In this document: positions 8,290 through 16,500 of the stretch, one piece after another
How the letters are laid out: every line of letters starts with the position of its first letter
How positions within the stretch are numbered: the stretch's first letter is position 1
Assembly (NCBI GenBank): GCA_029202485.1
Contig: CP119313.1
Span: forward strand, 1,612,001-1,676,000
From: Candidatus Pedobacter colombiensis
GTDB lineage: Bacteria > Bacteroidota > Bacteroidia > Sphingobacteriales > Sphingobacteriaceae
Length of the DNA stretch: 64,000 bases
Direction of reading: 5' to 3'
Position numbers and translations under genes: made by a program
The notes under the pieces: generated by a model
The model's input: only the letters and a program-made list of their open reading frames with translations
Database searches by the model: none
What the model was told of the DNA's origin: nothing

Positions 8290-8838
8290 TTAACTTAATT
8301 TTTTTCTAAGTATTCTAATACCATTGTTTACCTGCTTGGAAACATTATTTTCATTGGTATTTAGCTTCTGTGCAATCTCCTTATAGGTCAGTTGCTCTTT
8401 TCGGCTCAACACAAATATTTCCCGCATTTTTCTGGGCAGGGCATCTATTTCTTTATTAATCTGGGTATTAAGCTCATTTTCTCTAACCAATGCATCAGTA
8501 CGACCATCATTACCGGTAGCCATAAAGTTTTTTAAGGAAGCGATGTATTTTGCTTCTACTTTTAGATGTGTAAAATGATCCAGTATCCGATTTTTGGTTA
8601 GCGTATATAAATAGCCAATAAGGTTTTCGGCTGTTAAAGGCCACTCACGTCTAATCCAGAGTTTGGTGAAAAGCTCATGGAGGATATCCTTCGCCAGGTC
8701 GCCGTCTTGAAGCTTTTTAACGGCATGTACATATAATAGATAAAAATACCTGTTGTAAATTTCAGTGAAAGCAGCATGATCGGAAGTTTTTAAAAGCCTG
8801 ACCAGCTCTACGTCCGAGTATTTTTTGTAGTCGCTCAT
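8290..8838 (-). CDS. ECF RNA polymerase sigma factor (FecI-like)
   Basis: A 182-residue protein from ATG 8838; a TTG at 8856 is less likely. Region 2 is seen at residues about 10-75 (DHAAFTEIYNRYFYLLYVHA, then KDILHELFTKLWIRR) and region 4 near the end (LPRKMREIFVLSRKEQLTYK, then EIAQKLNTNENNVSKQVNNG). This is the Bacteroidota xylan/iron-type ECF class that works with FecR-like regulators to switch on outer-membrane receptor genes. The FecR gene starts 42 bp downstream. The target promoter and receptor are not in the window. Confidence 0.92.
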   Translation of the reverse strand: MSDYKKYSDVELVRLLKTSDHAAFTEIYNRYFYLLYVHAVKKLQDGDLAKDILHELFTKLWIRREWPLTAENLIGYLYTLTKNRILDHFTHLKVEAKYIASLKNFMATGNDGRTDALVRENELNTQINKEIDALPRKMREIFVLSRKEQLTYKEIAQKLNTNENNVSKQVNNGIRILRKKLS

Positions 8839-9012
8839 ATTTTTCTCAGGATTCAATCTTAAAAGCGGTAAAACTATAGGAATCAGTAGTTTTGCTGCAT
8901 GTTCATTTTGTTCATTGCGGAGCTTTATAAATGAATATTGGCTATTAAATAATAAATTTAGAACGAAGAGATAAAAGCCTTTAAATAATGAACAACATGA
9001 ATACTTGATGTA

Positions 9013-9030
9013 AATAACGCTTTCGTTATT
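9013..9030. other. Small hairpin upstream of the 58-residue gene
   Basis: AATAACG-CTTT-CGTTATT, seven-bp stem followed by TTT, about 25 bp upstream of ATG 9055. With no gene upstream on the plus strand to terminate, it may be a 5'-UTR element. Confidence 0.3.
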
Positions 9031-9054
9031 TTTATAAAAATAAAGTCAAAGTGT

Positions 9055-9231
9055 ATGGAAAAAAAAGGTCAGAATAAAAAGAATCTTCTCATTAAGGATC
9101 AGGCCGAAATCGATATATTCCAGGGCATTATCGATAAAAGAACACTAATTGAAGAGAAGTTTAATCAGGTAAATGAAAAGCTTGACAGGCTGAAAACTGA
9201 AGCTGATAAATTGTTCCGCCCAAAGAAATAG
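9055..9231 (+). CDS. Small charged coiled-coil protein, unknown function
   Basis: A 58-codon frame from ATG 9055 to TAG 9229-9231, starting MEKKGQNKKNLLIKDQAEID and ending in a heptad-like helix (IEEKFNQVNEKLDRLKTEAD, then KLFRPKK). It is rich in Lys and Glu and has no membrane segment or signal peptide. It stands alone between a divergent sigma-factor gene and the convergent pgl gene, and is followed after 30 bp by a strong terminator, which supports its being a real transcribed gene. Function not recognised; a helical adaptor or nucleic-acid-associated peptide is only a guess. Confidence 0.65.
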   Translation: MEKKGQNKKNLLIKDQAEIDIFQGIIDKRTLIEEKFNQVNEKLDRLKTEADKLFRPKK

Positions 9232-9261
9232 TTTGATAGAGCGGTAAGCACAGCTCTAAAA

Positions 9262-9295
9262 AAAAGCGGTCTGTTTTTAAAACAGTACCGCTTTT
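9262..9295. terminator. Bidirectional terminator between the 58-residue gene and pgl
   Basis: AAAAGCGGT (9262-9270) pairs with ACCGCTTTT (9287-9295), extended inward by CTGTTTT/AAAACAG. A-run and T-run on both sides let it serve both convergent genes. Confidence 0.85.
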
Positions 9296-9319
9296 AATAA
9301 TTTTCACTTCTGCCGGGAT

Positions 9320-10045
9320 TTAATTCTCCAGCTGACTTGCTGCAGCTTCATCTAAAAACCAGGTAACCCCACCATCAATCGGATTAATTAATTGTGCAGG
9401 ATATAGCTCCGTATTTTTTTCTTTGCTTTCGATAACATGCTTCACGGCTTCGGCTTTATTTTCGCCAAAAACCAGGAAGGCTATGTTTTTTGCTTTATTG
9501 ATTAGTGGGGCCGTAAAACTGATACGGTAAGTAGATAATTTTTCTACAAATACTGAATCAATCTCTACATTGTCATTGTTTAGGATGCTTGTCCCAGGGA
9601 ATAGTGATGCCGTATGTGCATCATCACCCATACCTAATAAAATCAGATCGAAGATCAGATCAGCGCCATTAAAATGCTTTACAATAGCTTTGTTATATTC
9701 AATAGCAGCTTTTTCTGGCGCAAGGGTAGTATCTACATAAAAGATTTGTGCTGCAGGAATATGGAGTGGATCCAGTATAGCTTTTTTTGCCATCAGTCCA
9801 TTATAGCTTTCATGATTTGGCATCACATTACGTTCATCACCAAAAAAGAAAAATACCTTGGTCCAATCTATCTTGTCCTTATAGGTGGTAGCCAGCATTT
9901 CATATAAAGCCTTTGGCGAATTGCCTCCGGTAAGTACAAAATTAAAGCGACCTTGCTCAGCAATCGACTTATTAGCTAATTTGATAATATAAGCCGCAAG
10001 GTCTTCCAATAATTCGTTTTGTGTTTTATAGATTAATAAATTCAT
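9320..10045 (-). CDS. pgl: 6-phosphogluconolactonase (DevB/SOL type)
   Basis: A 241-residue cytoplasmic enzyme that hydrolyses 6-phosphoglucono-1,5-lactone to 6-phosphogluconate, step two of the oxidative pentose phosphate pathway. Family motifs are clear: FVLTGGNSPKALYEML near residue 38, the FFFGDERNVMPNHESYNGLM segment, and DLILLGMGDDAHTASLFPGT. Length is as expected. Its ATG shares one base with the stop of zwf (TAATG at 10047-10043), so it is translationally coupled and last in the operon. A bidirectional terminator follows 24 bp downstream. Confidence 0.96.
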   Translation of the reverse strand: MNLLIYKTQNELLEDLAAYIIKLANKSIAEQGRFNFVLTGGNSPKALYEMLATTYKDKIDWTKVFFFFGDERNVMPNHESYNGLMAKKAILDPLHIPAAQIFYVDTTLAPEKAAIEYNKAIVKHFNGADLIFDLILLGMGDDAHTASLFPGTSILNNDNVEIDSVFVEKLSTYRISFTAPLINKAKNIAFLVFGENKAEAVKHVIESKEKNTELYPAQLINPIDGGVTWFLDEAAASQLEN

Positions 10046-11556
10046 TATCCTTTATTTAAGGGTAGGGTAAACCAATGGAAACCGTCTCTGGCAATCAGGG
10101 CCTCAGCATCTTCCGGTCCCCAGGAGTCGGCAGTATAGTTAGGGAAGCTCAATGATTTTTTAGTTTCCCATGCGTTTACTACAGGCATTAACAATTCCCA
10201 TGCACTTTCTACCTGATCGGCGCGCATAAACTGTGTCTGATCACCGGTCATGACATCCAACAATAAGGTTTCATAGGCCTCAGGAGATTGGGTGGTATAA
10301 GTTCCTTTATAATCAAATACCATATCAACAGGATTAAGTACCATGTCTAATCCCGGCCTTTTACCTTGTACTTGCAAGCGGATACTCATTTCAGGCTGAA
10401 TACTAATGATCAATCTGTTTTGCTGCCAGTGCTCAGTAACTGCCGAAGGGAAAATATGGTGTGGAACATCCTTAAACTGAATGGTAATTAACGAAGAAGT
10501 TTGGAATAGACGCTTCCCTGTACGTACATAGAAGGGAACGCCCTGCCAGCGCCAGTTGTCGACAAAGAACTTAATGGCTGCAAAAGTTTCGGTATTAGAA
10601 TCAGGGTCAACACCATTTTCATGACGGTATCCCGGTACCTCTTTACCTTCAACCCAGCCCTTGGTATATTGGCCGCGTACCGTACTGAAACGGATGTCAT
10701 CCGGACCAAAAGGACGCATCGCTTTCAATACATCTACCTTTTTATTCCTGATCTCATCAGCATCAAAATTAACAGGTGTTTCCATACCAATTAAGCAAAG
10801 CAATTGCAGCAAGTGGTTCTGGATCATATCTCTCAATGCACCAGCACCTTCGTAATAGCCACCTCTGTCGCCCACACCAAGTTGTTCCGTTACCGAGATC
10901 TGAACGTGATCAATATAGGTACGGTTCCAAAGTGGCTCGAGGAAGGAGTTGGCAAAACGGAAAGCCATGATGTTTTGCACGGTTTCTTTACCCAGATAAT
11001 GATCTATACGATAGATTTGTTTTTCTGTGAAGATACTGGTCAAGATGCAGTTTAGGTCTTTTGCAGTTTTCAGATCGCGGCCGAAAGGTTTTTCGATGAC
11101 GATTCTGCAATTGTCTTCGGTACCTGCAAGCTTGTATTCAGATAAGCATTTAGCAATAAGTGGGAATAAGTTTGGAGCTACAGCCAGATAATAAAGAATT
11201 TGGGTAGTAGGACCAAATTCTTTCTGATGCGCTTCGATATTTGCTTTTAGTTCGCTAAAGGTCTCAGGAGCTTCCACATCAACCGGACTGTAAAAAACAT
11301 GATTGGCAAATTTATCCCAATTGTCTTGTTTCACCTTACCTGATCTTGAAAAGCTGTTTACACCATCCATGATGGTTTGTCTGAATTTTTCATCAGTCAG
11401 CTTTTTTCTGGCCGTACCAATAATGGCAAACTTATCCGGCATATAACCATCCGAGTAAAGGTTGTAAAGAGCGGGCGCCAATTTGCGCAAATTTAAATCA
11501 CCGGTACCACCAAAAATTACAATAATGGTTGGGTTAAGGTTGATACTTGTCTTCAT
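10045..11556 (-). CDS. zwf: Glucose-6-phosphate 1-dehydrogenase
   Basis: A 503-residue enzyme that oxidises glucose 6-phosphate to the lactone with reduction of NADP+ (or NAD+). The N-terminal coenzyme site is GGTGDLNLRKL (16-26) and the substrate/catalytic motif RIDHYLGK is at 183-190, with the conserved EKPFG at 155-159. The C-terminal half carries the typical ...RTGKRL and VMTGDQTQFMRADQVESAWE segments. It lies 11 bp after gnd and overlaps pgl by one base. All key residues are in place and length is normal. Confidence 0.97.
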   Translation of the reverse strand: MKTSINLNPTIIVIFGGTGDLNLRKLAPALYNLYSDGYMPDKFAIIGTARKKLTDEKFRQTIMDGVNSFSRSGKVKQDNWDKFANHVFYSPVDVEAPETFSELKANIEAHQKEFGPTTQILYYLAVAPNLFPLIAKCLSEYKLAGTEDNCRIVIEKPFGRDLKTAKDLNCILTSIFTEKQIYRIDHYLGKETVQNIMAFRFANSFLEPLWNRTYIDHVQISVTEQLGVGDRGGYYEGAGALRDMIQNHLLQLLCLIGMETPVNFDADEIRNKKVDVLKAMRPFGPDDIRFSTVRGQYTKGWVEGKEVPGYRHENGVDPDSNTETFAAIKFFVDNWRWQGVPFYVRTGKRLFQTSSLITIQFKDVPHHIFPSAVTEHWQQNRLIISIQPEMSIRLQVQGKRPGLDMVLNPVDMVFDYKGTYTTQSPEAYETLLLDVMTGDQTQFMRADQVESAWELLMPVVNAWETKKSLSFPNYTADSWGPEDAEALIARDGFHWFTLPLNKG

Positions 11557-11567
11557 TATACTGTTTT

Positions 11568-12983
11568 TTACAAATTACTTGAATTCCAGTTGGCGTGGAA
11601 AATACCAGCTTCATCTGTACGTTCAAAAGTATGAGCACCAAAGAAATCTCTTTGCGCCTGGGTTAAATTAAGTGGTGAATTTGCTGTTCTTAAAGAATCA
11701 TAATAGGTTAATGCCGATGCAAAAGCAGGCATCGCAAAACCATTTTCGATGGCCTTACCGATCACTTTTCTGGTTCCCGGAACGATGTCTTTTAACATGG
11801 CCTGTATGCTTTCATCAGCATAAAGGTGAGCTAAATCAGGTTGTTTTTTGTAAGCCTGGTAAATGTTTTCCAGCAATGTTGCTCTGATGATACATCCACC
11901 ACGCCAGATCTGGGCAATCTCTTGTAGGTTCAGCTCATACTTAAATTCTGTAGATGCTTGTGTAAGCAGATGTAAACCTTGCGCATAACAAGTGATCATA
12001 GAGAAATAAAGAGACTCCTCCAGCTGCACTTCAAACTCGGTAATGTTATCGATTTTTTCGGCAGCGTGAGGTAGGGCAGCTGCAAGTGCTACACGCAATT
12101 CCTTAAATTTAGAAAGATCTCTGCAGCTTACTGCTTCATTGATGGTTGGGATAGGCAACTGCAGATCCATAGAAACCTGTGAAGTCCACTTTCCGGTACC
12201 TTTAGATTTGGCTTCGTCTTTAATCACATCAATTAAATAACCGCCCGACTTTTCGTCTTTAACTTTAAAAATATCCCTGGTTACTTCCATCAGGAAACAT
12301 TGTAACCGACCTTCATTCCATTTTTTGAAAGTATTATAGATTTGCTCGTTATCATAACCCATACCGTTTTTAAGCAGGTAATAGGTTTCGGCAAGAATTT
12401 GCATAATGCCATATTCAATACCATTGTGTACCATTTTTACAAAGTGACCAGAAGCACCAGGGCCAATATAGGCTACACAAGGATCGCCATTTACTTTAGC
12501 AGATACAGCTTCAAGGATTGGTTTTACGGCATTGTAAGCAGTTTTATCACCACCCGGCATCATACTAGGACCGAAACGCGCACCTTCTTCACCACCCGAA
12601 ATGCCCATTCCAAAAAAGTGGATACCTTGCTTAGAAAGCTCAGTAGCTCTTCGGCTGGTATCTGTAAAATGCGAATTTCCACTGTCGATGATCAGATCAC
12701 CTTTATCCAGTAAAGGAACAAGTTCCTGAATTACACTATCTACAATTTGCCCGGCAGGTACCAATAGCATTACCCTTCTTGGCAATTCCAGTGATTGGAT
12801 AAAATCTTCTAAAACAGCAAAACCTTTTAAATTATGGGCTTTACCATCTTCTTCTAATTTTTGAAGCATTTTGGCATCTTTGTCGTAACCGGTTACGGCA
12901 AATCCATTATCGGCCATGTTAAGCAATAAGTTGCGGCCCATGGTTCCAAGGCCGATCATTCCTAAAGTATATTTGTTGTCCAT
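11568..12983 (-). CDS. gnd: 6-phosphogluconate dehydrogenase, decarboxylating
   Basis: A 471-residue NADP-dependent enzyme turning 6-phosphogluconate into ribulose 5-phosphate and CO2. The Rossmann motif GLGTMGRNL is at residues 11-19, followed by IIDSGNSHFTDTSRR and the substrate motif GISGGEEGARFGPSMMPGG with the catalytic lysine/His region GASGHFVKMVHNGIEYG. The C-terminal all-helical dimerisation domain is complete (IWRGGCIIRATLLENI). It begins 4 bp after the ppgK stop and is followed by zwf after 11 bp. Confidence 0.97.
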   Translation of the reverse strand: MDNKYTLGMIGLGTMGRNLLLNMADNGFAVTGYDKDAKMLQKLEEDGKAHNLKGFAVLEDFIQSLELPRRVMLLVPAGQIVDSVIQELVPLLDKGDLIIDSGNSHFTDTSRRATELSKQGIHFFGMGISGGEEGARFGPSMMPGGDKTAYNAVKPILEAVSAKVNGDPCVAYIGPGASGHFVKMVHNGIEYGIMQILAETYYLLKNGMGYDNEQIYNTFKKWNEGRLQCFLMEVTRDIFKVKDEKSGGYLIDVIKDEAKSKGTGKWTSQVSMDLQLPIPTINEAVSCRDLSKFKELRVALAAALPHAAEKIDNITEFEVQLEESLYFSMITCYAQGLHLLTQASTEFKYELNLQEIAQIWRGGCIIRATLLENIYQAYKKQPDLAHLYADESIQAMLKDIVPGTRKVIGKAIENGFAMPAFASALTYYDSLRTANSPLNLTQAQRDFFGAHTFERTDEAGIFHANWNSSNL

Positions 12984-12986
12984 TGT

Positions 12987-13751
12987 CTATTTTTTATGGG
13001 GACGGTTGGTGAATACATGATATTTCTCTTCCAGATCCCAAAGCTTTGCACCGCCTCTAATTCCATCTTGGTTTGAGACCAGTTTGATATTATGATCGAG
13101 CGCTAACGTAATGTGTTTGGAATTACCACCACCTATATAAAGCGTATCGTAGTTGAATACTGTCTTGTAGATTTCGATAATACGTGCTAACCGATCATTC
13201 CATTTCTTTTTACCGATTTTGTCGAAAGATTCGGTGCCTATATAATCATCGTAATCTTTGTTTTTGGTGATGGGTAGATGTGCCAGTTCCAGGTGTGGAA
13301 GCAAATCACCATCAAATACCAGAGCAGTGCCAAAACCGGTACCTACGGTAAACACAATTTCAAAGCCTTTACCTGATACAATACCTAATGCTTGTTGATC
13401 GGCATCGTTAATAAGTCGCACAGGCTTGCCAAACAGGTCACTTACCTGCTGGGCCAGATCAATATCAATCCATTTATGCTCAGCAAGGTTCACAGCGGTT
13501 TGCACCCTGCCACATTTTACATATCCGGGAAAGCCGATAGAAATCTTTTCAAACTCAGTATGAAGTGTAGGCACAAGTTCCATAATACATTTAAGAACAT
13601 CTTGTGGAGTAGCTTTGTTTGGTGTAGGCAACTTTTTGAAATCCGAAACCAGGTCACCTTTGGAATTTAAAATACAGGCCTTAATGCTGGTGCCACCAAT
13701 ATCAATTGATAAAATGTTATGGTTGTTCTCGTTTTTCTTTGTAACCGGCAT
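12987..13751 (-). CDS. ppgK: Polyphosphate--glucose phosphotransferase (ROK family)
   Basis: A 254-residue ROK-family protein from ATG 13751; the longer frame begins with a TTG at 13799 that would lie at or before the predicted transcription start, so it is rejected. It shows the phosphate-1 motif LSIDIGGTSIKACIL, the catalytic-Asp motif RLINDADQQALG, the glycine-rich FTVGTGFGTALVFDG, and the HLELAHLPI segment found in polyphosphate/ATP glucokinases; the C-terminus is short as in PpgK. It heads the oxidative pentose phosphate operon (4 bp to gnd), so it likely makes glucose 6-phosphate from free glucose using polyphosphate. Whether ATP is also used cannot be seen. Confidence 0.85.
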   Translation of the reverse strand: MPVTKKNENNHNILSIDIGGTSIKACILNSKGDLVSDFKKLPTPNKATPQDVLKCIMELVPTLHTEFEKISIGFPGYVKCGRVQTAVNLAEHKWIDIDLAQQVSDLFGKPVRLINDADQQALGIVSGKGFEIVFTVGTGFGTALVFDGDLLPHLELAHLPITKNKDYDDYIGTESFDKIGKKKWNDRLARIIEIYKTVFNYDTLYIGGGNSKHITLALDHNIKLVSNQDGIRGGAKLWDLEEKYHVFTNRPHKK

Positions 13752-13804
13752 GTTTTGCTTTTTTGGATAAAAAATGACCTGTTCTTTAATATCTTTCAAA
13801 ATAA

Positions 13805-13834
13805 CAAAATTATGTGCAATATTCGTCTATCAAA
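13805..13834 (-). promoter_or_regulatory. Promoter of the ppgK-gnd-zwf-pgl operon
   Basis: The minus strand reads TTTG (13834-13831), an 18-base spacer, then TAATTTTG (13812-13805), an exact match to the Bacteroidota primary-sigma consensus TTTG/TAnnTTTG. Transcription would start near 13798, giving a leader of about 45 bases before ATG 13751. Confidence 0.7.
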
Positions 13835-14007
13835 AGAAAATTAGCCATTCTCTTGTGCGACTGGCATCTCTTAGGCTCCTGAAGGGGAGCAAAGAGCGCC
13901 TAGGCCGCTTCTGAGAAGGCAAATTTTCCGCTAAACAGGTGTGTTAACAGAGTGGCTTAGCAGGATGGTTATTTTAGCTAGCTGTTACCTCATATTTGCA
14001 GCATTTT

Positions 14008-14205
14008 TTATTTTTTTTCCGGAGGAGTTTCTTGCATTTTTTCGGTTTTATCCGATGTTATTTCGACAACTGATTCGGTATCTGCAAATAATTTCCTGTC
14101 GCGGCTTAACGTTGGCGGAACACCAGTAATACCTATTCCGACCAAAGCCAATACCATAAAAAGAAATAATGTACAGAAACGCATCAGCTTTTTGAGCTGT
14201 TTCAT
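14008..14205 (-). CDS. Small single-span membrane protein, unknown
   Basis: A 65-residue protein with an N-terminal membrane or signal segment (MRFCTLFLFMVLALVGIGIT) followed by a short, charged Pro/Glu/Lys-rich tail (DTESVVEITSDKTEKMQETP). It is 31 bp downstream of the 142-residue gene and appears to end the quinone-detoxification operon. No family recognised. Similar small proteins often lie beside metal- or drug-efflux genes in this family of bacteria, but none is present here. Confidence 0.55.
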   Translation of the reverse strand: MKQLKKLMRFCTLFLFMVLALVGIGITGVPPTLSRDRKLFADTESVVEITSDKTEKMQETPPEKK

Positions 14206-14236
14206 GTAGCTGTTTTTAAAATGAAATGATTGTTAT

Positions 14237-14665
14237 TTATACTATCGGGGTAGTAAGGTGATCATCGTCATTTTTGGAAACGGTGATTGTTTTATAGAAA
14301 AGAATGGTCTTATACGTGCAAAAGTTTGGCTTGCTATGTGCAGCAATAAGGAGGTTAAAAAGTAGGGTATGGCGTGCCACTAAGTAATGTGGGCCGGTTA
14401 CGGAAAGGGAACCTCCGTACTTAATGTAGTTAAGTTGGTTTAAAGCACTTTTATAGCTGATGCTTTTTGTTAGTTTGCTTTGGCTGTTTCCCAGCAATCC
14501 GGTTTGCTGAGTCTCTGTTTTAATTTGAACGGCAGCAATAGAAAATCCGGAAAAGTTTAAAAAACTGAGCAGCAGAACAACTGCAAACAGCCATTTTGAA
14601 AAGGGGTTTTGATAACGATAAAGAGTTGTCTTAGTTTCCATTTCTATACAAAGATACTCACTCAT
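14237..14665 (-). CDS. Hypothetical membrane-anchored or secreted protein
   Basis: A 142-residue protein. ATG 14665 comes 4 bp after the hydrolase stop; ATG 14641 (METKTTLYRYQNPFSKWLFA) is an alternative. A hydrophobic stretch (WLFAVVLLLSFLNFSGFSIA) serves as signal or anchor, followed by about 95 residues with no known motif (ending NDDDHLTTPIV). It seems co-transcribed with the hydrolase and dioxygenase genes upstream. Function not recognised. Confidence 0.55.
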   Translation of the reverse strand: MSEYLCIEMETKTTLYRYQNPFSKWLFAVVLLLSFLNFSGFSIAAVQIKTETQQTGLLGNSQSKLTKSISYKSALNQLNYIKYGGSLSVTGPHYLVARHTLLFNLLIAAHSKPNFCTYKTILFYKTITVSKNDDDHLTTPIV

Positions 14666-14669
14666 CGGT

Positions 14670-15311
14670 TCATGTTATCTTTTTTGTAATATTAAATACC
14701 AGTTTTTTTGCCAATTCTATTTCTATTTTAGTAATCGTATGTGGTCGGCCTGGATATATTTTTACTGTGACACTTGCATTCATCTTTTTCATAATGCCTT
14801 CGCTAAGCTCAACTCTTGAAACCGGTACATGTGGATCAGGATCACCTGTGGTAATGAGCACTGGTGTCTGTTTAAAGTCGCCTTTGTAATTTTGCATATT
14901 GATCTCTTTCCCAATTAAGCCTCCAGTTAAGGCCACAGCACCACCATACTTACTTGCGTTTCTGGTCATGTATTCCAATGTTAAACATGCCCCCTGAGAG
15001 AAACCAATAAAATAGATCTGTTCTTTTGGGATACCTGCATTTTCAATATCCGATACCAGGTCTTTGATCACAGCCAGTGCCGAATCTAATGAAGGCTGGT
15101 TGTCTTTAACAGGTGCCATAAAGCTATAAGGATACCAACTGCTATTGGTTGCCTGGGGCGCGAAAAGAGCCGCATCCTCTATTTTTAAATGGTTATTAAG
15201 GGAGAGGATGTCTTCAGCAGACGCTCCTCTTCCATGAATAAAAATAATGGCCCTTTTTGCTTCCATTATAGGCCGGCCGGCAGTAATGATATTTTTTTGG
15301 TGTGTGTACAT
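14670..15311 (-). CDS. Carboxylesterase/phospholipase-type alpha/beta hydrolase (MhqD-like)
   Basis: A 213-residue cytoplasmic alpha/beta hydrolase of the phospholipase/carboxylesterase family. It shows the oxyanion motif IFIHGRGASAEDIL, the nucleophile elbow GFSQGACLTLEY, an acid in TTGDPDPHVPVSRV and the catalytic His in YPGRPHTITKIE. A shorter start at MEAKRAIIF (codon 16) is possible. Its ATG lies 1 bp after the dioxygenase stop. The pairing with an MhqO-type ring-cleaving dioxygenase repeats the mhq gene pairing of Bacillus, where these products detoxify hydroquinones, quinones and related electrophiles. That role is inferred from the pairing. Confidence 0.82.
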   Translation of the reverse strand: MYTHQKNIITAGRPIMEAKRAIIFIHGRGASAEDILSLNNHLKIEDAALFAPQATNSSWYPYSFMAPVKDNQPSLDSALAVIKDLVSDIENAGIPKEQIYFIGFSQGACLTLEYMTRNASKYGGAVALTGGLIGKEINMQNYKGDFKQTPVLITTGDPDPHVPVSRVELSEGIMKKMNASVTVKIYPGRPHTITKIEIELAKKLVFNITKKIT

Positions 15312-15312
15312 G

Positions 15313-16248
15313 TTAATTTAATTTTGGTAAAATACCTTCTATCTCTTCTCTGATATTTTCGTACTGCGCAGGTAATTTTAAGTTGCGACCCAATTCTTCC
15401 AATGGTTCATCAATGGTAAAGCCCGGATTATCGGTAGCCAGTTCAAAAAGCACGCCTCCCGGTTCACGGAAATACAAGGAATAAAAGTAATTGCGGTCTA
15501 TCTTTTCAGTGATGTTCAACCCAAATTCTACAATTTTATCCCTGAAATACATTAATGTTGCTTCGTCTTTTACCCTGAATGCCACATGGTGTACAGATCC
15601 CCCCGCTACATGACCAATAGCTTCACCCGGAGCTTCAACCAGGTCTACAATAGCAGCATATTCAACCGCATCCGTAACAAATCTGGAACGGTTCACTTCC
15701 GTTTCAGCCAGTTTATAACCGAATATTTTTGTTAAAACCATAGCAGTAGCCTCCATTTTATTGGTGGTAATGGTAATGTGATGAAAACCATGGACAGCAT
15801 TTTCTTTGCTTACCTCTTTCGTTTCCCATTGAGGGCGGGTATCTTTTACTTTAGCTTCAGTCAATTCAAATTTTAATCCGTCCGGATCCAAAAAGGTAAG
15901 ATACCGCTCGCCAAACTTCATTGCAGGTTTGTTGTAAATGATATTGTGTTGCTCAAAGCGATTTTGCCAAAAGTCCAAACTGCCTGCCGGAACGCTGTAA
16001 CCGATTTCGGTAACCTGTTTGGTACCCCTTCTGCCGGACTGGATGCCTTCCCATGGGAAAAATGTTAAAATGCTCCCCGGAGTTCCTTTTTCATCCCCAT
16101 AATAAAAATGGTAAGTATGTGGATCATCAAAATTCACGGTCTTTTTGATGAGTCTCAACCCCAAAATTCCGGTATAAAAATCATAGTTTCTTTTTGCATT
16201 ACCTGCTATAGCAGTAATGTGATGTATTCCTAAAATTTCATTCTTCAT
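15313..16248 (-). CDS. Ring-cleaving dioxygenase, MhqO-like (vicinal oxygen chelate family)
   Basis: A 311-residue protein built from two glyoxalase/bleomycin-type modules. Module one begins GIHHITAIAGNAKRNYDFYT and module two GFHHITITTNKMEATAMVL; metal ligands are His in HHIT and HHVAF (GGSVHHVAFRVKDEATLMYF) and Glu in FELATDNPGF. This is the arrangement of hydroquinone-type extradiol dioxygenases (MhqO, MhqA). It is the first gene of a minus-strand operon with the hydrolase. A TAATTTTG element (minus strand 16279-16272), 24 bp upstream of the start, may be its -7 box, although the -33 box is not evident. Confidence 0.88.
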   Translation of the reverse strand: MKNEILGIHHITAIAGNAKRNYDFYTGILGLRLIKKTVNFDDPHTYHFYYGDEKGTPGSILTFFPWEGIQSGRRGTKQVTEIGYSVPAGSLDFWQNRFEQHNIIYNKPAMKFGERYLTFLDPDGLKFELTEAKVKDTRPQWETKEVSKENAVHGFHHITITTNKMEATAMVLTKIFGYKLAETEVNRSRFVTDAVEYAAIVDLVEAPGEAIGHVAGGSVHHVAFRVKDEATLMYFRDKIVEFGLNITEKIDRNYFYSLYFREPGGVLFELATDNPGFTIDEPLEELGRNLKLPAQYENIREEIEGILPKLN

Positions 16249-16500
16249 GATGCTTCTCTTTAATTACAACACAAAATTACGTTTTGAATGTTTTATAAAT
16301 CTTATCATAGATTAAGAAATGACTAAATTGAACCTCGTATTCCGTTTTATAATGGGGCATTCTAATGAAGGATCGTACCCTTATATAGCCATGAGATTTA
16401 GGTATTAAATATGACTAAATTTTAATAAATGCAATTTCATGAATAAAAGAAAAGGCGTAATTTAGCACCTCCTTTTACCAGACAACAGAATTAGTTAATT

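Noticed and set aside
12342..12713. 123-codon plus-strand frame within gnd
   Set aside because: Lies wholly opposite conserved gnd sequence and shows no family features.
13752..13799. TTG start giving a longer PpgK
   Set aside because: It would lie at the predicted transcription start; the ATG at 13751 leads directly into the conserved ROK domain.
13850..13930. GC-rich stretch with CCTAGG and partial dyads between ppgK and the small membrane protein
   Set aside because: No stable stem, no coding frame and no recognised motif.
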